NCBI GenBank assembly: GCA_929200175.1
Contig: CAKMYR010000011.1
Span: 1-19,130, forward strand
Source: an uncultured Gammaproteobacteria bacterium
GTDB lineage: Bacteria; Pseudomonadota; Gammaproteobacteria; PS1; Pseudothioglobaceae
Length of the DNA stretch: 19,130 nt
Direction of reading: 5' to 3'
Shown: positions 13,926 to 19,130 of the stretch, in pieces
How the letters are laid out: each line of letters starts with the position of its first letter
How positions within the stretch are numbered: position 1 is the first letter of the stretch
Program-made: the position numbers and the translations under genes
Notes under the pieces: model-generated
Told to the model about the DNA's origin: nothing
The model's database searches: none
The model's input: the letters and a program-made list of their open reading frames with translations, nothing else

Positions 13926-15179
13926 ATGAAATTTAATCTATTTACCTTAATATTTTTAGTAGCAACTTTTAGTTATGTCCTAACTATGTTGTGGCTAAAT
14001 TTCAGACAAAATAAAGCTATTATTAGCTCTATTAATGCTGTACCTAATGAATTTAAAGAAAAAATAACTTTAGCACAACATCAAAAAGCTGCTAAATATA
14101 CCAAAGCTAAGCTATCACTAAATTATTTTGAAGTTATATTTTCCACTTTAATTTTATTAATTTGGACAATTGGAGGCGGCGTTGATTATATTGATAGTTT
14201 TTGGCAAAAACAATCCACTAATACTTTAAACATTGGCGTAGGATTTATGCTTAGTATAATAATAATTTCTAGCATTATTGACTTGCCATTTAGTATTTAT
14301 AAAACATTTGTTTTAGAAGAAAAATTTGGTTTTAATAAAGTTACAGCAAAAATTTTTATAGCTGATTTACTTAAAAATAGCTTATTAATTACAATAATTT
14401 ATATTCCTTTACTTTATGCCATATTGTATTTAATGAATGAAATAAAAGAGTACTGGTGGCTATATGCTTGGTTTTTAATGACTGGATTTATGTTATTAAT
14501 GATGTGGTTATATCCTACTTGTATTGCTCCAATTTTTAATAAATTTAAACCGCTAAACAATGAGGATCTTAAACAAAAAATAAATAACTTACTCAATCGT
14601 ACTGGTTTTAAAAGTGATGGGATATTTGTAATGGATGGCTCAAAACGCTCAAGTCATGGAAATGCTTATTTTACTGGCATCGGCAAAAATAAGCGTATTG
14701 TATTTTTTGATACTCTGCTTAAAGGCATGGAAGATAAAGAAATTGAAGCAATATTAGCCCATGAATTAGGGCATTTTCATCATAAACATGTACGCAAAGG
14801 CATGATTAATTTATTTATAACAATGTTGATAGGATTTGCTTTATTGGGTTTTTTAATTAAACAAGAATGGTTTTTTGTTGGGCTTGGTGTAAGCGAAGTA
14901 TCAAATCATGCAGCACTTATTTTATTTTCTTTTGTAATTCCAGTTTTTATTTTTTTTATAGCCCCTATTAAAAATTATTTATCTAGAAAACATGAATTTG
15001 AGGCTGATTATTTTGCAGCTAAGCATACTAATGCTGATGATTTAATATCTTCGCTTGTAAAACTATATCGTGATAATTCAGCCACATTAACCCCTGATAA
15101 TTTATATTCTTGTTTTCATGATTCTCACCCTTCTGCATCAATTAGAATTAATCATTTAAAAAAAGTTAAAAATAATTAA
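13926..15179 (+). CDS. Ste24-type M48 membrane zinc metalloprotease
   Basis: A 417-residue integral membrane protease of family M48, CAAX protease (Ste24) branch. The zinc site is the HELGH motif at 279-283, with the EFEAD motif at 357-361 giving the third ligand. The N-terminal half has several membrane segments (about 5-25, 68-85, 103-122, 150-170, 178-197) and the conserved blocks LPFSIYKTFVLEEKFGFN, YPTCIAPIFNKFKPL and FVMDGSKRSSHGNAYFTGIG. Two more segments flank the active-site region (about 297-312 and 327-347). HPSASIRI near the end is also typical. In bacteria such enzymes are thought to take part in membrane-protein quality control; CAAX processing itself is a eukaryotic role and is not implied. 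It diverges from lysC and converges with tRNA-Lys. It is full length against family members. Confidence 0.92.
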   Translation: MKFNLFTLIFLVATFSYVLTMLWLNFRQNKAIISSINAVPNEFKEKITLAQHQKAAKYTKAKLSLNYFEVIFSTLILLIWTIGGGVDYIDSFWQKQSTNTLNIGVGFMLSIIIISSIIDLPFSIYKTFVLEEKFGFNKVTAKIFIADLLKNSLLITIIYIPLLYAILYLMNEIKEYWWLYAWFLMTGFMLLMMWLYPTCIAPIFNKFKPLNNEDLKQKINNLLNRTGFKSDGIFVMDGSKRSSHGNAYFTGIGKNKRIVFFDTLLKGMEDKEIEAILAHELGHFHHKHVRKGMINLFITMLIGFALLGFLIKQEWFFVGLGVSEVSNHAALILFSFVIPVFIFFIAPIKNYLSRKHEFEADYFAAKHTNADDLISSLVKLYRDNSATLTPDNLYSCFHDSHPSASIRINHLKKVKNN

Positions 15180-15212
15180 ATATAGATTTAAAGATTTGAT
15201 GTAAATATTAGT

Positions 15213-15288
15213 TGGTGGGTCGTGAGCGATTCGAACGCTCGACCATCGGATTAAAAGTCCGGTGCTCTACCTACTGAGCTAACGACCC
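15213..15288 (-). tRNA. tRNA-Lys (anticodon UUU)
   Basis: A 76-nt cloverleaf on the minus strand starting GGGTCGTTAGCTCAGTAGG and ending CACGACCC plus an encoded ACCA. The acceptor stem pairs GGGTCGT with ACGACCC. The anticodon loop is CTTTTAA, with the TTT anticodon at 15255-15253. The T arm holds GTTCGAATC. The sequence closely resembles E. coli tRNA-Lys. It follows ihfB by 23 nt and may be made from the same transcript or from its own promoter. Lysine codons of the AAA type are abundant here, so this tRNA should be in heavy use. Confidence 0.97.
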
Positions 15289-15299
15289 AAATGGTTTGA

Positions 15300-15305
15300 A
15301 TTATA
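15300..15305 (-). promoter_or_regulatory. Possible -10 box for tRNA-Lys
   Basis: A perfect TATAAT on the minus strand lies in the 23-nt gap between ihfB and the tRNA, 11 nt before the tRNA 5' end. Transcription would start about 5 nt upstream of the mature tRNA. No -35 box at proper spacing was found (TTGTAA lies 23 nt away, which is too far). Confidence 0.3.
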
Positions 15306-15311
15306 CAGTAA

Positions 15312-15596
15312 TTATTTTATATTGTTGTTTACAAGCTCTTTAAGATTTTTGCTAGGCTTAAAAAAAACAGTAAATCTTCCTTTAATATTTATTGGTTTAG
15401 TATTTCTAGGATTAATTCCTAAACGAGGTTTGCGATATCTACTACAAAAGCTACCAAACCCTCTAATTTCAATTCTATCTTTAGCATCAATAGCATCAAT
15501 TAAAGTTTTTAAAATCAAATCAACTGATGTTTTAGCTTGGGCTTTAGGTATTCCGTACTCATTAACTAAATTGTTAATAATATCTATTTTTTTCAT
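15312..15596 (-). CDS. ihfB: Integration host factor, beta subunit
   Basis: A 94-residue HU/IHF family DNA-bending protein, the same length as E. coli IhfB (94). The N-terminal helices (about 3-40) are followed by RIEIRGFGSF (41-50), then the beta arm. The arm carries the DNA-intercalating proline as Pro63 in GINPRNTKP, where E. coli has GRNPKTG; the first Arg and last Gly of that motif differ. FFKPSKNLKELVN closes the fold. The location directly after rpsA is the standard position for ihfB and separates it from hupA/hupB or ihfA. IHF pairs with IhfA, not in this window, to bend DNA at promoters and recombination sites. It starts at the ATG 15596-15594, 20 nt after rpsA. Confidence 0.93.
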   Translation of the reverse strand: MKKIDIINNLVNEYGIPKAQAKTSVDLILKTLIDAIDAKDRIEIRGFGSFCSRYRKPRLGINPRNTKPINIKGRFTVFFKPSKNLKELVNNNIK

Positions 15597-15616
15597 TATT
15601 TAAATTAGTGTATTAC

Positions 15617-17278
15617 TTATTCTGCTTTTTTCAGTAAATCACCTAATGTTGAGCCTTTATTTTCTTTATTAGATTTTTTATTATAATTATCTAAATTAGT
15701 TTTTTCATCAATGAAATTTTTTGCCTTAACACTAATATAAATTTTACGATATTTTTTATCAATAGATGTTATAAAAGCTTCAATCTTATCATCTTTTTTA
15801 AGCTTTGCCTGATCATCTTTTTCATAGTCTTCAGACATTTCACTATTTTTTAAATAACCATTAATTCCATCAGATAAATTAATAATAGCGCCTTTTTCTT
15901 CAATTTGTAAAACTGTTCCTTCAACTAAAGATCCTTTTTTATGTTCGGATATATATTTTGTAAATTTATCTTCAGTTAATTGTTTAATTCCTAAAGAAAT
16001 TCTTTCTTTTTCAGTATCAATATTTAAAACAATAACTGTTAAATCTTGACCTTTAGAATAATTAGAAACTAGTTTTTCTGGTGACTGTTTTTCCCAAGAA
16101 ATATCAGCCAAATGAACTAATCCATCTATATTGCCAGGAAGTCTAACAAATAACCCAAAATCAGTAATTGAGTTAATTTTAACTTGTATTTTATCTCCTC
16201 TACTATGGTTTAATTCAAAAGCTTCCCAAGGATTTTCTTGTGCTTTTTTCATTGATAATGAAATTCGTTGTTTATCTTCTTGAACATCTAAAACAACAAC
16301 ATCAACCTCTTGTCCTAATTTAACAATTTTAGATGGATGAGTATTAGCATTTCTCCAATCCATTTCACTAACATGAACTAAGCCTTCAACGCCATCTTTA
16401 ATAAGAACAAAAGCACCATAATCTGTCAAATTAGATATAACTCCTGAAACTTTTTTCCCTATTTCTAAGTTATCAGATATATTATCCCAAGGACTTGCGC
16501 TTAATTGCTTAAGACCAAGCGAAACACGCATGCTTTTCTTATCGTAATTTAGTACTTTAACATTAATTTTATCGCCAATTTTAAGTTTTTCTGATGGATG
16601 ATTAACTCGTTGCCAAGAAATATCTGTAATGTGTAATAAGCCATCAATTCCACCTAAATCAATAAAGGCACCATAATCAGCTAAATTTTTAACAATTCCT
16701 TCTACTACTTTACCTTTTTCAAAGGTTGATAACAATGCATCTCTATCTGCAGAATTAGCTTCTTGAAGTACCGCTTTACGAGAAATAACTATATTATTTC
16801 TCACTTTATCCATTTTAATAACTAAAACTTCTATTGTTTGGTCTACAAAATATGAATGATCTTTAACTGCTCTGACATCTATTAACGAGCCAGGCAAAAA
16901 AGCTTTAATTATGCCAATATTGACTGTCAATCCCCCTTTTACAACTCCTGTTACTAATCCACTGACAATTTCTTTAGAATTCATAGCTTTTTCAAGAGAA
17001 TTCCACATTCTAAGATGTTTAGCTTTTTCAATAGATAAAATAGTATTACCTAAACCATCATCTATTGATTCAAGCATTACTTCTACAATATCGTCTTCTT
17101 TTATATCGCCTTCACCTTTAAATTGACTAAGAGGTATAAAGCCTTCAGATTTAAGTCCTACATTAACGATAACTTTTTCACGGTCTACACTAACTACGGT
17201 GCCCATTAATAATGCACCAATTTTTACATTTTGTTGTTCTGCGCTATCTTCAAATAACTGCGCGAAAGATTCTGACAT
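15617..17278 (-). CDS. rpsA: 30S ribosomal protein S1
   Basis: A 553-residue protein with six S1 (OB-fold) repeats, close to E. coli S1 (557). The repeats lie at about 20-86, 104-168, 189-257, 274-344, 361-431 and 448-517. Repeats 3-5 have the best consensus, such as GIVKNLADYGAFIDLGGIDG, SNLTDYGAFVLIKDGVEGLV and DFGLFVRLPGNIDGLVHLAD. The N-terminus (MSESFAQLFEDS) is the typical ribosome-binding peptide. S1 binds mRNA leaders and is needed to start translation on messages with weak Shine-Dalgarno sequences, which fits the leaders seen in this window. No Shine-Dalgarno sequence precedes its own ATG (17278-17276), as in known autoregulated rpsA genes. It lies between cmk (91-nt gap) and ihfB (20-nt gap). 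Confidence 0.97.
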   Translation of the reverse strand: MSESFAQLFEDSAEQQNVKIGALLMGTVVSVDREKVIVNVGLKSEGFIPLSQFKGEGDIKEDDIVEVMLESIDDGLGNTILSIEKAKHLRMWNSLEKAMNSKEIVSGLVTGVVKGGLTVNIGIIKAFLPGSLIDVRAVKDHSYFVDQTIEVLVIKMDKVRNNIVISRKAVLQEANSADRDALLSTFEKGKVVEGIVKNLADYGAFIDLGGIDGLLHITDISWQRVNHPSEKLKIGDKINVKVLNYDKKSMRVSLGLKQLSASPWDNISDNLEIGKKVSGVISNLTDYGAFVLIKDGVEGLVHVSEMDWRNANTHPSKIVKLGQEVDVVVLDVQEDKQRISLSMKKAQENPWEAFELNHSRGDKIQVKINSITDFGLFVRLPGNIDGLVHLADISWEKQSPEKLVSNYSKGQDLTVIVLNIDTEKERISLGIKQLTEDKFTKYISEHKKGSLVEGTVLQIEEKGAIINLSDGINGYLKNSEMSEDYEKDDQAKLKKDDKIEAFITSIDKKYRKIYISVKAKNFIDEKTNLDNYNKKSNKENKGSTLGDLLKKAE

Positions 17279-17332
17279 AATTTATAACATTGAATTGACC
17301 GCTAAAAAAACCAAAATCGACATATATTGATT

Positions 17333-17349
17333 ATTTTATCGGATAAAAT
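17333..17349. promoter_or_regulatory. Inverted repeat in the cmk-rpsA intergenic region
   Basis: A 17-bp perfect inverted repeat, ATTTTATC-G-GATAAAAT, with 8-bp arms around one central base, 55 nt upstream of the rpsA ATG. It could be an operator or part of an S1 autoregulatory leader structure. It is not a good terminator: the stem is AT-rich and no T-run follows. A TAAAAT inside the right-hand arm (read on the minus strand) could also serve as a -10 box. Confidence 0.45.
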
Positions 17350-17369
17350 TAATTAAAGAGATTTAGTCG

Positions 17370-18050
17370 CTAAAACTCTATTATTTTCATCACTTTAGCA
17401 ACAACTTCATTAATTGTTAAATCTGTAGTGTCAACTATAAGTGCATCTTGAGCTTGCTTTAAAGGTGAGTGTTTGCGAGAATAATCACGCTCATCTCTTT
17501 CTTTTATGCCCTTCAAGACATCGCTAATTATACTTTTAATATTTTGTTTTTGCAATTGTTTTAAACGCCTATTAGCTCTTATAGTTTCTGTTGCTGTTAA
17601 AAATATTTTAAATTTTGCGTTAGGAAATACCGTTGTACCCATATCGCGACCATCAGCAACTAGCCCTGGCTCTTTAATAAAATTTTTCTGGATTATTAAA
17701 AGATATTTTCTAATTTCAGGAATAACAGCAATTTTAGAGGCTAAAATACCAATTTTTTCATTGCGGATAGCACTAGATATATCATTATTATCTAAATAAA
17801 TATCAACTAAATCACTATTTTTTTTAGCTACAAATTTTATATTGATATTTTTAGCAATTTTTTCTAAGGCTGGTAAATCTTTAATATTAATATTATTTGA
17901 GTCAATTAAAAAAGCAAAAATTCTATAAATAGCGCCAGAGTCTAATAAATTCCATTTTGTTTTTTGGGCTATTATTTTTGCTATAGTTCCTTTTCCAACT
18001 CCACTAGGGCCATCTATAGTTAGAATTGGAATTTCATTTTTAAGAGACAT
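17370..18050 (-). CDS. cmk: Cytidylate kinase
   Basis: A 226-residue cytidylate kinase, which turns CMP and dCMP into the diphosphates using ATP. The P-loop GPSGVGKGT spans residues 14-22. The DSGAIYR block (37-43) matches the family DTGALYR. DGRDMGTTVFP (133-143) and ERDYSRKHSPL (187-197) are the CMP-binding and lid signatures. DALIVDTTDLTINEVV closes the protein. Length equals E. coli Cmk (227). It starts at the ATG 18050-18048, 21 nt after lysS. The cmk-rpsA order is the standard gammaproteobacterial one; finding lysS just upstream is less usual. Confidence 0.96.
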   Translation of the reverse strand: MSLKNEIPILTIDGPSGVGKGTIAKIIAQKTKWNLLDSGAIYRIFAFLIDSNNINIKDLPALEKIAKNINIKFVAKKNSDLVDIYLDNNDISSAIRNEKIGILASKIAVIPEIRKYLLIIQKNFIKEPGLVADGRDMGTTVFPNAKFKIFLTATETIRANRRLKQLQKQNIKSIISDVLKGIKERDERDYSRKHSPLKQAQDALIVDTTDLTINEVVAKVMKIIEF

Positions 18051-18071
18051 GAAGATTTTTTTAAAAATATA

Positions 18072-19130
18072 TTAATTAGAGCGCATATGAGGAAAAAATA
18101 TTACATCTCTAATTGAAGCCGAATTAGTAAATAACATAATTAATCTATCAATGCCTATACCTTCCCCTGCTGTTGGCGGCATTCCATATTCTAACGCTTT
18201 AATATAATCAGAATCATAATGCATAGCTTCATCATCGCCTGCATTTTTTTCTGCTAATTGCGCTCTAAATCTTTGTTCTTGATCTTCTGGATCATTTAAT
18301 TCTGAAAAACCGTTAGCAATCTCATTGCCAGCTATAAATAATTCAAACCTATCGGTAACAAAAGGATTTTTATTATTTATTCTAGCAAGTGGTGAAACTT
18401 CTGTTGGATATTCGGTAATAAAAGTAGGCTGTATTAATTTTTTTTCAACAGTTGCTTCGAAAATTTCAATTTGAATCTTGCCCACACCCCAACTATTTTG
18501 TACTTTAATACCTAAATTTTCTGCAGTTTTTTTAATATTATTTTCATTTAAATCTTGGGCATTTATCTCAGAATTAAATTTTAAAATTGCATCAAACACA
18601 CTAAAACATTGAAATTTTTCAGAAAAATTAATAATATTTTCTTGATATTCAATAGTAGAGCTGCCACAAATTGAAATAGCAATATCAGTTAATAATTTTT
18701 CTGTTAACTCCATAAAATCATAATAATTAGCATATGCTTGATAAAATTCAATCATAGTAAATTCAGGATTATGTCTAGTAGAAAGCCCCTCATTTCTAAA
18801 ATTACGATTAATTTCAAAAACCTTGTCCATTCCGCCAATAATAAGTCTTTTAAGATAAAGCTCAGGAGCAATACGCATATACATATCCATATTAAGAGCG
18901 TTATGGTGAGTTTTAAACGGCTTAGCTATCGCTCCTCCTGGGATAGATTGTAACATTGGGGTTTCAACTTCAATAAAATCATTTGCATTAAAAAAATTGC
19001 GGATATGACTTACAATGGCACTACGGCGTTTAAATAAATCTCGCGTACTTTTATTCATAATTAAATCAATATAGCGTTGACGATAACAAATTTCTCTATC
19101 TGCTAAGCCATGAAATTTTTCAGGTAATGG
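18072..19130 (-). CDS. lysS: Lysyl-tRNA synthetase, class II (C-terminal part; 5' end outside window)
   Basis: The last 352 residues of a class II LysRS (normally about 500); the frame stays open to the right edge with no start codon. The fragment begins PLPEKFHGLADREICYRQRY, which in the family lies just before the catalytic domain. Motif 1 is around IRNFFNANDFIEVETPMLQ. Motif 2 is FEINRNFRNEGLSTRHNPEF. Motif 3 is PPTAGEGIGIDRLIMLF near the C-terminus. The enzyme charges tRNA-Lys, whose gene lies about 2.8 kb downstream on the same strand. The missing N-terminus would hold the anticodon-binding OB domain. An ATG at 19058-19056 is internal, not the start. It is followed by cmk after 21 nt. 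Confidence 0.96.
   Translation of the reverse strand, partial: PLPEKFHGLADREICYRQRYIDLIMNKSTRDLFKRRSAIVSHIRNFFNANDFIEVETPMLQSIPGGAIAKPFKTHHNALNMDMYMRIAPELYLKRLIIGGMDKVFEINRNFRNEGLSTRHNPEFTMIEFYQAYANYYDFMELTEKLLTDIAISICGSSTIEYQENIINFSEKFQCFSVFDAILKFNSEINAQDLNENNIKKTAENLGIKVQNSWGVGKIQIEIFEATVEKKLIQPTFITEYPTEVSPLARINNKNPFVTDRFELFIAGNEIANGFSELNDPEDQEQRFRAQLAEKNAGDDEAMHYDSDYIKALEYGMPPTAGEGIGIDRLIMLFTNSASIRDVIFFPHMRSN

Noticed and set aside
15180..15312. tRNA-Lys as a possible integration site
   Set aside because: No integrase, no repeat of the tRNA 3' end and no foreign genes are found nearby; neighbours are core genes on both sides.
17295..17323. TTGACC as a plus-strand -35 box antisense to the rpsA leader
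   Set aside because: No reasonable -10 box at 16-18 nt (CGACAT) and no gene downstream on that strand.
18072..19058. Complete short lysyl-tRNA synthetase-like protein (328 residues, PoxA/GenX type) starting at the ATG at 19058
   Set aside because: The frame continues upstream to the window edge with LysS-like sequence (PLPEKFHGLADREICYRQRY), so this is the C-terminal part of a full LysRS.

Overview
The window is strongly AT-rich (by eye below 30 % G+C) and densely packed. It reads as a piece of a small, streamlined gammaproteobacterial chromosome. The supporting markers are the cmk-rpsA-ihfB order, a monofunctional two-ACT aspartate kinase, a SpoT-type (p)ppGpp enzyme, BamD and TolB (so an outer membrane is present), IscX, and an MFS-transporter gene directly before ssb. 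Marine free-living or host-associated lineages fit this composition; the sequence does not decide between them. There are 17 protein-coding genes (two cut by the window edges) and one tRNA. No CRISPR array, insertion sequence, integrase, phage gene or replication origin was seen.

Layout. 1-3181, minus strand: a probable spoT-iscX-tolB transcription unit, with iscX and tolB overlapping as ATGA and tolB running off the left edge. 3182-3266: a divergent promoter region. 3267-9600, plus strand: bamD, an MFS transporter, ssb, a 973-residue secreted subtilisin-like protease and a polyglycine lipoprotein; the last two form a tightly spaced accessory pair. 9618-13801, minus strand: lysC, ilvE, a 59-residue CHCC zinc-finger gene, aroK and a TolC-like outer-membrane gene, closely packed with two ATGA overlaps, so probably one operon. 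13802-13925: a second divergent promoter region. 13926-15179, plus strand: a Ste24-type M48 membrane protease. 15213-19130, minus strand: lysS (cut by the right edge), cmk, rpsA, ihfB and tRNA-Lys(UUU).

How the genes work together. Most are housekeeping: envelope assembly (bamD, tolB), stringent response (spoT), DNA binding and repair (ssb, ihfB), translation (rpsA, lysS, tRNA-Lys), nucleotide and amino-acid supply (cmk, lysC, ilvE, aroK). The accessory part is the protease-lipoprotein pair, which ends head-on against the TolC-like gene.

The most unusual non-coding structure is a short, internally deleted relic of ssb just upstream of the intact ssb gene. Its leader similarity reaches back over the stop codon of the MFS gene. 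Other points of interest are an inverted repeat in the rpsA leader, a pair of 13-bp direct repeats 60 bp apart in the lysC/M48 promoter region, and a near absence of Shine-Dalgarno sequences. I found no clear evidence of a wholly new multi-gene system here.
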